Part shown: piece by piece, positions 1 to 6,483 of the stretch | Layout: the number at the start of each line of letters is the position of its first letter | How positions within the stretch are numbered: the first letter of the stretch is position 1 | NCBI GenBank assembly: GCA_964543235.1 | Contig: CAZIXE010000088.1 | Span: 1 to 13,280 of the forward strand | Direction: 5' to 3' | DNA: 13,280 bases | DNA from: JANMMJ01 sp964543235 | Lineage (GTDB): Bacteria; Pseudomonadota; Alphaproteobacteria; Rhizobiales; Aestuariivirgaceae | The notes under the pieces: model-generated | Database searches by the model: none | What the model was told of the DNA's origin: nothing | What the model saw: only the letters and a program-made list of their open reading frames with translations | Program-made: the position numbers and the translations under genes

Positions 1-54
1 CAGTGAATCACGCTCTCAAGCCCGTAGCGAGCGGCTTTTTCAACAGCCTGCTAG
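1..54. mobile_element. Probable insertion-sequence terminus at the window edge
   Basis: Read on the minus strand, this edge begins CTAGCAGGCTGTTGAAAAAG and continues with a segment ending in GTGATTCACTG. The string GGCTGTTGAAAAA is, from memory, typical of the terminal inverted repeats of IS1182/IS5-type insertion sequences. Only the outermost ~50 bp are in the window, so no transposase, second end or target duplication can be seen, and the family is uncertain. The neighbouring minus-strand gene runs straight into this sequence and stops within it, as expected if the element inserted into that gene. Confidence 0.4.
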
Positions 55-291
55 GGTGTTTTTCAGGATCGCTGGTTCATCCGGATCAATTTCCGTCCAG
101 ATAACTAGCCTACCCCAAAGCAAGCCGGGTTCGATTTCTTCCGCATCCCCGATCTGCGCATATTGATCGCCCCAGAAATTTACCGACTTGCGTGCGGCTT
201 CCCTGATCAGTCTCTCATAGGTTCCCGGCGGGTGGGGTGTCGCAACAATATTCAGGATTGCAAAGTGAAGCTCTTTTTCGTGTTCAGCCAT
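40..291 (-). pseudogene. N-terminal fragment of a DUF4747-like protein, 3' end probably lost to an IS insertion
   Basis: The 83-residue reading frame starts at an ATG preceded by a strong ribosome binding site (GGAGGTG, 4 bp before the start), so the 5' end is a genuine gene start. The protein is soluble, with no signal peptide or membrane segment. Its N-terminus (HFAILNIVATPHPPGTYERL, then a WG..YA.IGD segment and an EPGLLWGRL segment) resembles, from memory, the start of DUF4747 proteins, which are usually around 250-300 residues and of unproven function. The last seven residues (KNTLAGC) are encoded by or abut the IS-like terminus, and the frame stops at TGA inside it. I infer a truncated, probably non-functional gene. 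The alternative is a genuine short hypothetical protein. The family assignment is tentative; the truncation rests on the IS-like terminus. Confidence 0.5.
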
Positions 292-320
292 TTGGCACCT
301 CCAATTGAGAGGTACCTTAC

Positions 321-336
321 ATTACCGAAGGGTAAT
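321..336. promoter_or_regulatory. Perfect 6-bp inverted repeat in the divergent intergenic region
   Basis: ATTACC-GAAG-GGTAAT lies 30 bp upstream of the start codon of the truncated minus-strand gene and 120 bp upstream of the divergent ArsR-type regulator. It could be an operator for either gene or chance. No clear sigma-70 promoter could be assigned beside it. Confidence 0.25.
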
Positions 337-412
337 CTCAATACAGTCACGCAGTCTGGAATGCTCGCCACATACGTCACGGGGATATATGCGAAAAGTT
401 ATTGTTGCGGGG

Positions 413-432
413 CATATAAAGATATGTTTATG
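413..432. promoter_or_regulatory. Candidate ArsR/SahR-type operator upstream of the regulator-metF operon
   Basis: CATATAAAGATATGTTTATG matches its own reverse complement at 14 of 20 positions, with arms of the form CATA-AA and TT-TATG around a GATATG core. It ends about 24 bp before the ATG of the ArsR-methyltransferase gene, where a repressor would overlap the promoter or transcription start. Known SahR operators, as I recall them, are AT-rich palindromes with a central GATATC and flanking AAG/CTT, which this resembles. In a GC-rich genome the AT-rich palindrome stands out. Binding is inferred. Confidence 0.5.
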
Positions 433-455
433 TCCACATGGCATGGTAGCCGAAC

Positions 456-1466
456 ATGGATGAGCTTCTCGCCAGTCTCAAGGCCGTGGCCGAAACGACC
501 CGGCTGCGCCTGCTGTTCGTGCTGTCGCATGGCGAGTTCAATGTCAGCGAGCTCACCCAGATTCTGGGGCAGAGCCAGCCGCGCATCAGCCGCCACCTGA
601 AGCTCATGGGCGAAGCGGGCCTGCTCTCGCGCTACAAGGAAGGGAGTTGGGTCCTCTTCCGCCTGCGCGAAGAAGGCGCCGGTGGCGCCTTGGCCCGCGC
701 TATCGTTGACCTGTTGCCGGGCACTGACCGCCTGCTCGCCGGCGACCTCGCCCGTCTTGAGGCGATTCGCGCTCAGCGCGCCGAGGCCGCCCAGCGCTAC
801 TTCCGCACCAATGCCGAGGACTGGGACAGGCTGCGCTCGCTGCATGTCAGCGAGGAGGCGGTCGAATCCGCCATGCTCGCCGTCATTGCCGATACCAGCG
901 TCGAAACCCACATCGATCTCGGCACCGGTACTGGCCGCATTCTCGAACTTTTTGCCCCTTTTGCCCGCAACGCCATCGGCATCGATTCCAGCCGCGAGAT
1001 GCTGGCCCTGGCACGGGTCAGGCTCGACGACGCCGGAATGCGTCATGCCCAGGTGCGCCAGGCGGACATTTACGCCCTGCCCTTTGCCAACGCCTCGGCC
1101 GACCGCATCACGCTGCATCAGGTCCTGCATTTTCTTGACGAACCGGGCCGCGCCATCGAGGAGATTGCGCGGATCATGAAGCCGGGCGGCCGGGCGATCA
1201 TCGTCGATTTCGCACCGCACGAACTGGAGCAGCTGCGCGAGCAGCATGCCCATCGCCGTCTCGGCATCCCCGCCGAAGGCATGGCCGAATGGGTCAGGAA
1301 GGCGGGGCTGCGCATCCTCCGGCACGACATCCTGCCGCCACCCTGGCGCGATGGCCGCAGCGGCCTCACCGTGTCGCTGTGGGAATTGGGTCACGCCGCA
1401 GCCATGCGCGCCCAGCCGGCGCGCCACACCATCCACACGCCAAGAGCAGAACGAGCGGCACGATGA
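456..1466 (+). CDS. ArsR-family regulator fused to a SAM-dependent methyltransferase domain (SahR-like)
   Basis: This 336-residue protein has an N-terminal ArsR-type winged helix (about residues 5-75, recognition region GQSQPRISRHLK at 39-50). It lacks the metal-binding cysteines of classical ArsR sensors. A class I methyltransferase domain follows (about 115-310), with the SAM-binding glycine loop IDLGTGTGRILE at 153-164, the acidic GIDSS at 175-179 and a DFAPHELEQL segment at 251-260. Regulators of this architecture include SahR, which senses S-adenosylhomocysteine and represses methyl-cycle genes in Proteobacteria. That role fits the downstream metF, whose ATG overlaps this stop codon (ATGA), so the two are co-transcribed and translationally coupled. 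An AT-rich palindrome lies just upstream, consistent with autoregulation. No strong ribosome binding site precedes the chosen ATG, but the ArsR domain begins right there. The effector and the SahR label are inference; the domain assignment is firm. Confidence 0.9.
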   Translation: MDELLASLKAVAETTRLRLLFVLSHGEFNVSELTQILGQSQPRISRHLKLMGEAGLLSRYKEGSWVLFRLREEGAGGALARAIVDLLPGTDRLLAGDLARLEAIRAQRAEAAQRYFRTNAEDWDRLRSLHVSEEAVESAMLAVIADTSVETHIDLGTGTGRILELFAPFARNAIGIDSSREMLALARVRLDDAGMRHAQVRQADIYALPFANASADRITLHQVLHFLDEPGRAIEEIARIMKPGGRAIIVDFAPHELEQLREQHAHRRLGIPAEGMAEWVRKAGLRILRHDILPPPWRDGRSGLTVSLWELGHAAAMRAQPARHTIHTPRAERAAR

Positions 1467-2344
1467 CGGAACCGATCCGTGTTTCCTTCGAGTTCTTTCC
1501 GCCCAAGCCCGGTGATGCAGCCGAAAGCTTCTGGCAGGCATTGCGCAAGCTGGAGCAGATCGAGCCGCAATTCGTCTCCGTGACCTATGGCGCGGGCGGC
1601 ACTACCCGCGACCGCACCCTCAATACGGTGCAGCGCATCCTCAACCAGACGGCCATGAAGCCCGCCGCCCACCTCACCTGTGTCGGCGCCTCCAGGGCCG
1701 AGGTGAACGCGGTGATCCACGACTACTGGAACGCCGGCGTGCGCCATATCGTGGCCTTGCGCGGCGATCCGCCGGGCGGCGTCGGCTTGAAATTCGTGCC
1801 GCACCCCGAGGGCTACCGCAACGCCGCCGACCTGGTCCGCGGCATTCGTGCCATCGCCGATTTCGAAGTGTCGGTCTCTGCCTATCCCGAGAAACATCCC
1901 GAGGCGGTATCGATCGAGGAAGACCTCGCCTTCCTCGCTGACAAGGCCGAGCATGGCGCCACCCGCGCCCTGTCGCAGTTCTTCTTCAACAATGCCGCTT
2001 TCCTGCGCTACCGTGACCGCGTGGCCGCCCGCGGCATCCGCATCGATGTCCTGCCGGGCATTCTGCCCATCACCAACTTTGCCCGCGCCTGCGACTTTGC
2101 GCGCAAATGCGGCGCCGGTATCCCGGCCTCGCTGGTGCAGCGCTTCTCCGGCCTCGACGATGATCCCGAAACCCGCAATCTCGTTGCCGCCATGGTTGCG
2201 GCGGAGCAGGTCTTTGCGCTCCAGCGCGAGGGTGTGAAGGCCTTTCACTTCTACACCCTCAATCGCGCCGATCTCGTCTATGCCATCTGCCGCGTCCTCG
2301 GCCTGGGCGCGCCGCTTGAGCAGGAAGGCATGGCCGCGGCCTAA
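1463..2344 (+). CDS. metF: Methylenetetrahydrofolate reductase
   Basis: This 293-residue flavoprotein reduces 5,10-methylenetetrahydrofolate to 5-methyltetrahydrofolate, the methyl donor for methionine synthase. It acts in the cytosol. The full set of MetF blocks is present: FEFFPPK (9-15, including the catalytic glutamate region), TYGAGGTTRDRT (41-52), RHIVALRGDPP (94-104, FAD/folate site), SAYPEKHPEA (139-148), SQFFFN (171-176), VLPGILPITNF (196-206) and FHFYTLNRADL (261-271). Length and N-terminus match the bacterial single-domain enzyme. The ATG at 1463 overlaps the upstream TGA, and the open frame upstream of it lies inside the regulator gene and is not MetF-like. The operon with an ArsR-methyltransferase regulator suggests control by S-adenosylhomocysteine or methionine status. 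Its TAA overlaps the stop codon of the converging glutathione transferase gene. Confidence 0.97.
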   Translation: MTEPIRVSFEFFPPKPGDAAESFWQALRKLEQIEPQFVSVTYGAGGTTRDRTLNTVQRILNQTAMKPAAHLTCVGASRAEVNAVIHDYWNAGVRHIVALRGDPPGGVGLKFVPHPEGYRNAADLVRGIRAIADFEVSVSAYPEKHPEAVSIEEDLAFLADKAEHGATRALSQFFFNNAAFLRYRDRVAARGIRIDVLPGILPITNFARACDFARKCGAGIPASLVQRFSGLDDDPETRNLVAAMVAAEQVFALQREGVKAFHFYTLNRADLVYAICRVLGLGAPLEQEGMAAA

Positions 2345-2964
2345 AGCCCGTGCCGCGCCCACACTTTCGCCACCGAAGGCCGCGCCGTCACCCGCTGGCA
2401 CATCGCCTTGATGTTGGGATGCTTGGCGAAGAGTGCCGGCACATCGGGGTGCCACGTCGCCTGCAGCGCGGCGTAGATGTCGACCGCCGACAGCCGCTCG
2501 CCGAGCATGAAGGGCTTCTCGCCAAGCGCATCGGCATAGATCTCCCATTCGCGCACCAGCTGCCTGCCGGCGGCGGCCTTCACCGCGCCGGCCGCCTGCG
2601 CATCGTCGCAGTAGCGCGCCGGGTAGTAGATGCGCAGGTCCGTCTTGTAGAGATTGGCGGCGATGAAGATCATCCATCTGAGATAGTCGGGACGCCCTGC
2701 ATCGCCGGGCGCCGGCGCAAGCGCGGCACCGGGAAAGCTGTCAGCAAGATGGATGAGGATGGCCGCCGATTCGGTCATCACCCGGCCGTCGGGCAGTACC
2801 AGCACCGGCACCTGCGCCATGGGGTTGAGGGCAACAAACCAGTCCGGGAACGTCCCGGCTGCGTCCTTGTCGACCTCCACGGCCGTGTAGGCCGCGCCCG
2901 CCTCCTCGAGCACCGCTTCGACCGCCGCCGATCCCAAACCCCGCCCGCCATAGAGTGTAAACAT
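2341..2964 (-). CDS. Glutathione S-transferase family protein
   Basis: This is a 207-residue cytosolic protein with the canonical two-domain GST layout. The N-terminal thioredoxin-like domain (about 1-78) contains NPMAQVPVL (48-56, with the cis-proline that contacts glutathione) and the glutathione gamma-glutamyl site ESAAI (65-69). The all-helical C-terminal domain (about 90-205) contains FMLGERLSAVDIYAA (152-166), the N-capping/hydrophobic staple region common to GSTs. Length is normal. The beta-class active-site cysteine is not obvious near residue 10; S12 or Y5 could serve, so the class and substrate are unknown. The start is supported by GGAGG 4 bp before ATG. The gene converges on metF with stop codons overlapping by a few bases and no terminator between. 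It diverges from the acyltransferase gene. Confidence 0.9.
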   Translation of the reverse strand: MFTLYGGRGLGSAAVEAVLEEAGAAYTAVEVDKDAAGTFPDWFVALNPMAQVPVLVLPDGRVMTESAAILIHLADSFPGAALAPAPGDAGRPDYLRWMIFIAANLYKTDLRIYYPARYCDDAQAAGAVKAAAGRQLVREWEIYADALGEKPFMLGERLSAVDIYAALQATWHPDVPALFAKHPNIKAMCQRVTARPSVAKVWARHGL

Positions 2965-3103
2965 GGTCCTCCTCGCCTGGTCCCCTCGCCGTTAGCCATA
3001 GGCCGCGACCCCGCAATTCCGCAATTGACTTCCCGGTCCGAACCCACCAATGGTGAGGCCAATTCATCAGGCGCCCGCCGCCCTTCGGAGTCGACCACCC
3101 CTC

Positions 3104-4045
3104 ATGCGATCGCGCCGTAGCGATGGCAGATCCAGCAAGCCGAAGAAGCTGCGGTTCACCTATGCGACGGCTGACCAGCCCCTGCTCCAGCGCGCCGTGA
3201 TCCAGGCCATCGAGAAGATCGGCGGCCAGCGCAAGCTGAAACGGCTCTACCGGAAGCACCAGAAGAACGTCGAGGCCGGCGAGGACTTCTTTGATTCGGC
3301 AATCCGCACGCTGCGGCTGACCGTCAACTATGACCGCGAGGCGCTTGCCGCCGTGCCCGCCGAAGGTCCCCTCGTCTTCATCGCCAATCATCCCTACGGC
3401 GTCATGGACGGCATCACTCTCACCTGGCTCGCGCGCATCGTCAGGCCGGACGTCAAGGTGCTGGCCAACAGCGTCCTCTGCCAGGCGCCGGAAGCGGCCC
3501 GCCACCTCCTGCCGGTTGACTTCGCGCCCACCCGGGAAGCACGCGAGACCAATGTGCGCTCGAGGCTCGCCGCCCAGGACTGGCTGCGCCAGGGCCATGC
3601 CATCGGCATCTTCCCCGGCGGCGGGGTTTCGACCAGCGAGAAGCCGCTCAAGGGTCCCGCTGTCGATCTCCCCTGGGCTCCCTTCACGGCGAAGCTGATC
3701 CGCGCCGGCAGGGCAGGCATCGTCCCCGTCTACTTCGTCGGCCAGAACAGCCGCCTGTTCCAGCTCGCCAGTCACCTCAGCCTGACACTCCGCCTCTCTC
3801 TCGTCTTCCGCGAGACTGCCCGCCGCATCGGCACGCGGCTCACCGTGCGGGTCGGTCCGTTTGTGCCTTACACCGCCCTTGCCTCGATCGAGGACCGCCA
3901 GCAGCTGGTTGCGCATCTGCGCAAGCTCACCTTCGGGCTCGCCCGGCCGGAGGATGTCAAGGGTTCGAACCGCGATCTGCATTTGCGCGAGGCGCGCATT
4001 GCCGGATTCGGTGAAAGGGAAGACGAGCCCGTCAGGCAAAGATGA
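3104..4045 (+). CDS. PlsC-like lysophospholipid/glycerolipid acyltransferase family protein
   Basis: The protein is 313 residues from the ATG at 3104, chosen because GGAG lies 13 bp upstream and the preceding 18 in-frame codons (from ATG 3050) encode a low-complexity, unconserved-looking stretch. The acyltransferase core contains the catalytic histidine block NHPYGVMDG (95-103), the FPGGGVSTS block (170-178) that binds the phosphate, and VPVYFVGQNS (207-216). The catalytic H and D are five residues apart, not the textbook four; this spacing is, from memory, common in the hemolysin/ornithine-lipid (OlsA-like) branch. A basic N-terminus (RSRRSDGRSSKPKK) and a hydrophobic stretch near 220-235 suggest membrane association. 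It probably transfers an acyl group in membrane lipid synthesis, substrate unknown. The 3' end overlaps the converging serralysin gene by 14 bp. Confidence 0.85.
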   Translation: MRSRRSDGRSSKPKKLRFTYATADQPLLQRAVIQAIEKIGGQRKLKRLYRKHQKNVEAGEDFFDSAIRTLRLTVNYDREALAAVPAEGPLVFIANHPYGVMDGITLTWLARIVRPDVKVLANSVLCQAPEAARHLLPVDFAPTREARETNVRSRLAAQDWLRQGHAIGIFPGGGVSTSEKPLKGPAVDLPWAPFTAKLIRAGRAGIVPVYFVGQNSRLFQLASHLSLTLRLSLVFRETARRIGTRLTVRVGPFVPYTALASIEDRQQLVAHLRKLTFGLARPEDVKGSNRDLHLREARIAGFGEREDEPVRQR

Positions 4046-5318
4046 TGTCGTGGCTGTCGAGAATCACAGCAGCGCTGCTCTTGATTACGACCACTGAATC
4101 GGCGAATTCGATCGAGAGATTTGCCGTGCCCTGACCGGTGATCGCCAGGTCGGCGAGCCGCTGAACCGCACCGGTTTCGAACCGCAGCAGGTCAAACCCA
4201 TCCTGGAAATCGAGGATCACATCGCGCGAGTCCGATTCATTACGGAAGATGAAAAGGTCGGCTCCCGGCCCGCCTGTCAGCCGGTCGCCGCCGCTTCCGC
4301 CGGCGAGCCGGTCATTGCCCCGGCCGCCCGCCAGAGTGTCGGCACCGGAGCCGCCCTCGAGCGTGTCATTGCCGGCATTGCCGAGCAGGACATTCTTCTG
4401 TGCGTTGCCGGTGATGTGATCGGCCGCCGACCCGCCGGAAGCATTTTCGATGTGCGTTCCGATGGCGATCGACACATTCTTGGTCATGCCGTCGCAATCG
4501 CTGAACCGCCCCGGCCGCAGATCCATCCGCGCCCGGCTGTTGAAGCCTGAGAAATCCAGCGTGTCGTTGCCGCCACCGTCCCAGATGCACAAGACCGGGT
4601 GCCGGTTCTCGGCGAAATCGAAGACGTCCCGGTCCGCCGTGCTGTTGAAACCATAGACCGTATCGGTCCCGCGCGTGTTCATCTCTGCGCCGTACAGTGC
4701 CTGGATCGCCAGGATGTCATGCAGCATCGGCGTTTGCGGGTAATAGGTCTTGCCGTCGCTGGCCACCCAGTCGGCGCCGGTCTTGTCGGCCGTGAAATAC
4801 GACATGACCGTGTACATGTTGGTGTCCTGCCGGTACCAGGCGTTCGTCTCATAGCTTGCCGAGCCGGCATAGTCGGCGGGATGCTCCAGCCCCAGCGCGT
4901 GACCGATTTCATGCATGTAAGCCTTGAAGCCCCACCCGCCCGGTGTCGGGTTGGTCAGGCTGCTGGTGCCACTGCTGTATTGGGGATTGGTCCACACCGA
5001 GCCGGCCCCGCCCCACAGGCCGGGGAAATAGGCATGCGCATAGCCGATCGCCGTCGTGGTGTTCTGGAAGGTGATCTTCGGGTTGCTTGTCGTCTCCTGG
5101 AAATCGGGCGCTATGACGTCGTCCCACAGCGAGATGGCAAGCCGCGCCGCCTCGCGCTGCGCCGCCGTGAACGGTGAGAAGCCTGTGCCTTCCTGCCCGG
5201 CCGACCAGGCGGGTGCGGTCTGCGGGAAGCCGAAGCTGATCGTCGTGCCCGACCACTTGCTGCCGTCGCGCAGCAGATTGCTGACGATCTGCGTATTTGT
5301 CCACACCGGCAGGGCCAT
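4032..5318 (-). CDS. Serralysin-family (M10) RTX zinc metalloprotease
   Basis: This is a 428-residue secreted protease. The metzincin zinc motif HEIGHALGLEH is at 136-146 (ligands H136, H140, H146; catalytic E137), and the Met-turn VMSYF at 171-175 includes the serralysin tyrosine. Five nine-residue RTX units of the type GGxGxDxLx occupy about 313-357 and bind calcium outside the cell. The C-terminus (DSHDIIFA) has the short hydrophobic ending after an acidic residue seen in type I secretion signals. There is no N-terminal signal peptide, which fits export by an ABC/MFP/TolC exporter. No such exporter or inhibitor gene is in the window, so it would use one encoded elsewhere. The start is supported by GGAG 7 bp before the ATG. 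A 15-bp palindrome with two CAATTG hexamers lies upstream and may be regulatory. Confidence 0.95.
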   Translation of the reverse strand: MALPVWTNTQIVSNLLRDGSKWSGTTISFGFPQTAPAWSAGQEGTGFSPFTAAQREAARLAISLWDDVIAPDFQETTSNPKITFQNTTTAIGYAHAYFPGLWGGAGSVWTNPQYSSGTSSLTNPTPGGWGFKAYMHEIGHALGLEHPADYAGSASYETNAWYRQDTNMYTVMSYFTADKTGADWVASDGKTYYPQTPMLHDILAIQALYGAEMNTRGTDTVYGFNSTADRDVFDFAENRHPVLCIWDGGGNDTLDFSGFNSRARMDLRPGRFSDCDGMTKNVSIAIGTHIENASGGSAADHITGNAQKNVLLGNAGNDTLEGGSGADTLAGGRGNDRLAGGSGGDRLTGGPGADLFIFRNESDSRDVILDFQDGFDLLRFETGAVQRLADLAITGQGTANLSIEFADSVVVIKSSAAVILDSHDIIFA

Positions 5319-5403
5319 GGAGAACTCCGTTTCCAGGCGCGGGCCCCGGCGATGGGATCCCGCAACACCCGCTTACCAGCCGGGCGCTGCCTCCCGGTTG
5401 AGA

Positions 5404-5418
5404 CAATTGCTGCAATTG
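5404..5418. promoter_or_regulatory. Palindrome of two CAATTG hexamers between serralysin and mlaC-like genes
   Basis: CAATTG-CTG-CAATTG is both a direct and an inverted repeat. It sits 86 bp upstream of the serralysin start (minus) and about 140 bp upstream of the mlaC-like start (plus). It is AT-rich relative to its surroundings, so an operator or activator site is plausible. No function can be assigned from sequence. Confidence 0.3.
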
Positions 5419-5462
5419 GAAGGAATGTGGCTGCCCCACGGCAACCAATGGTTAAACGGGCC

Positions 5463-5490
5463 TTAACATTTTTGAGCTATCGAGTATGTA
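5463..5490 (+). promoter_or_regulatory. Candidate sigma-70-type promoter for the mlaC-like gene
   Basis: TTAACA (5463-5468) and TATGTA (5485-5490) are separated by 16 bp and lie about 70 bp upstream of the mlaC-like ATG, in the one AT-rich patch of this intergenic region. The hexamers are imperfect, so the call is tentative. Confidence 0.35.
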
Positions 5491-5558
5491 GAGCGTCGTG
5501 ACTGCGCCGAGGGGGCAATCGCCGCAGTAAGCAGGCGCAGGCCGAGCGAGGAGCGTCA

Positions 5559-6131
5559 ATGAATGCAAATGCCCTGAACCGCCGAAGGGTCGTGCAACTG
5601 GCATTGGCCGGTTTCGCCCTGGGACTGGTCCCCGCAGCCGTCGCGGCGGACGAGACCTGTCCCGCAACGCCCTTCATCAACACCGCGGCGAGGGCCTTCA
5701 TGCAGGCGGCGAATGGCGGTTCGCCCGATGCCTTTTCCTCCGCCGTGGCCCGCTTCTCGGATATCAACGGCCTCGCGCTCTATGCCCTGGGGCCCTATCG
5801 CAACAAGCTTCCGAGGTCCCGCCAGCAGGAATACTTCCAGCGCACCCGCACCTATATCGGCAAGTTCATGGCCGAACATGCCAGCCGCTTCAATGCCGAC
5901 GGCATCAGCATCAAATCCTGCAAGCCGTCCGGCAAGGTGCTTGTGGTCGACAGCCGGCTGTCCAGCGGCGAGCGGATTGTCTGGCGCCTCGTCGGGAGAG
6001 GCAAGGGCTATCGCGTCGAGGACGTCAGCGTGCAGAAGATCTGGCTCGCCCAGCAGCTGCGCACCAACTTCGTGCACATGATCCGCACCAGTGGCGAAAG
6101 CGTGGACGCCCTCATCGACCAGCTCGGTTGA
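5559..6131 (+). CDS. MlaC/Ttg2D-family periplasmic phospholipid-binding protein
   Basis: This is a 190-residue exported protein. The N-terminus NRRRVVQLALAGFALGLVPA resembles a twin-arginine signal, with likely cleavage after AVAA at residue 30. The mature part has the MlaC family pattern: ALGPYR (76-81), RQQEYFQRTRTYI (88-100), and near the end VEDVSVQKIWLAQQLRTNF (153-171). MlaC carries phospholipids between the outer-membrane MlaA and the inner-membrane MlaFEDB ABC complex. Here it is alone: no mlaF/E/D/B/A gene is in the window, so it may serve a complex encoded elsewhere or be a specialised paralogue. Cysteines 34 and 121 could form a disulfide. The start is supported by GGAG 7 bp upstream. 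The first intergenic promoter-like sequence lies about 70 bp upstream, so it is probably monocistronic. Confidence 0.88.
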   Translation: MNANALNRRRVVQLALAGFALGLVPAAVAADETCPATPFINTAARAFMQAANGGSPDAFSSAVARFSDINGLALYALGPYRNKLPRSRQQEYFQRTRTYIGKFMAEHASRFNADGISIKSCKPSGKVLVVDSRLSSGERIVWRLVGRGKGYRVEDVSVQKIWLAQQLRTNFVHMIRTSGESVDALIDQLG

Positions 6132-6184
6132 CTCCCGTCACGTTTCCGGGATTCGCCGGCAGCGGCCTTAGCGGGCGCGAGTCC

Positions 6185-6379
6185 TTACAGAAGGCGCTGC
6201 CACTCCCTGCTCCGCTCGGCCGCCATTGTGGCCCGCAGCTCCGGCGGCAGATTGAGGTCAGCCAGTTCGCGTGATGTCAGCCTGAGCCGGTCGAGCCGCG
6301 GAATGTGGTGGCCCTGCTTCCGGCGATGCCTGAAGATCGCCGCGGCAGCGGCACTGATCTGGCTCAATGTGAAGGCCAT
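6185..6379 (-). CDS. Small DUF1127-like basic protein
   Basis: This is a 64-residue basic, soluble protein. I chose the ATG at 6379 and not the longer frame from 6472, because GAGGG lies 5 bp before it and the upstream extension overlaps the divergent promoter region. Residues 30-50 (LRLTSRELADLNLPPELR) resemble the conserved DUF1127 core, in which a leucine-rich helix carries a D-rELaDlgL motif; from memory, some DUF1127 proteins in alphaproteobacteria bind RNA and affect phosphate or carbon physiology. An alanine run (SAAAAAIF) precedes an RHRRKQ basic patch. It is transcribed away from the LysR-type gene, which may regulate it. The family link is only suggestive. Confidence 0.65.
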   Translation of the reverse strand: MAFTLSQISAAAAAIFRHRRKQGHHIPRLDRLRLTSRELADLNLPPELRATMAAERSREWQRLL

Positions 6380-6432
6380 GACACCCTCGTCCAATTGATG
6401 GGTTGTTGAACTTGCTGCTGATAATGCTCGCG

Positions 6433-6446
6433 ACTTCCAAGGAAGT
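6433..6446. promoter_or_regulatory. Perfect palindrome in the divergent region upstream of the LysR-type gene
   Basis: ACTTCC-AA-GGAAGT has perfect 6-bp arms. It is 54 bp upstream of the small DUF1127-like gene and 38 bp upstream of the LysR-type gene. LysR-type regulators commonly bind dyads between themselves and a divergent target, so this is the best candidate operator here. It does not display an unambiguous T-N11-A core. Confidence 0.4.
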
Positions 6447-6483
6447 GAAACGCGAATTGCCGGCCAAGGCATAAATTGGTTTA

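Noticed and set aside
292..455. SAM/SAH riboswitch upstream of the methionine operon
   Set aside because: I found no pattern of the known SAM-II or SAH riboswitch cores; the AT-rich palindrome at 413-432 is better explained as a protein operator.
1289..1462. 58-residue N-terminal extension of MetF
   Set aside because: The extension lies inside the upstream regulator gene; MetF homology starts at the ATG at 1463, which overlaps the regulator stop.
399..1541. 380-aa minus-strand open frame opposite the ArsR-methyltransferase gene
   Set aside because: It is the antisense of a gene with clear family motifs; the translation is low-complexity and arises from GC-rich codon structure.
1391..2677. 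428-aa minus-strand open frame across metF and the GST gene
   Set aside because: It is antisense to metF and out of frame with the GST gene, with no ribosome binding site and no recognisable motifs.
2741..4039. 432-aa minus-strand open frame opposite the acyltransferase gene
   Set aside because: The plus-strand gene has all acyltransferase blocks; this one has none of its own and overlaps the GST gene in another frame.
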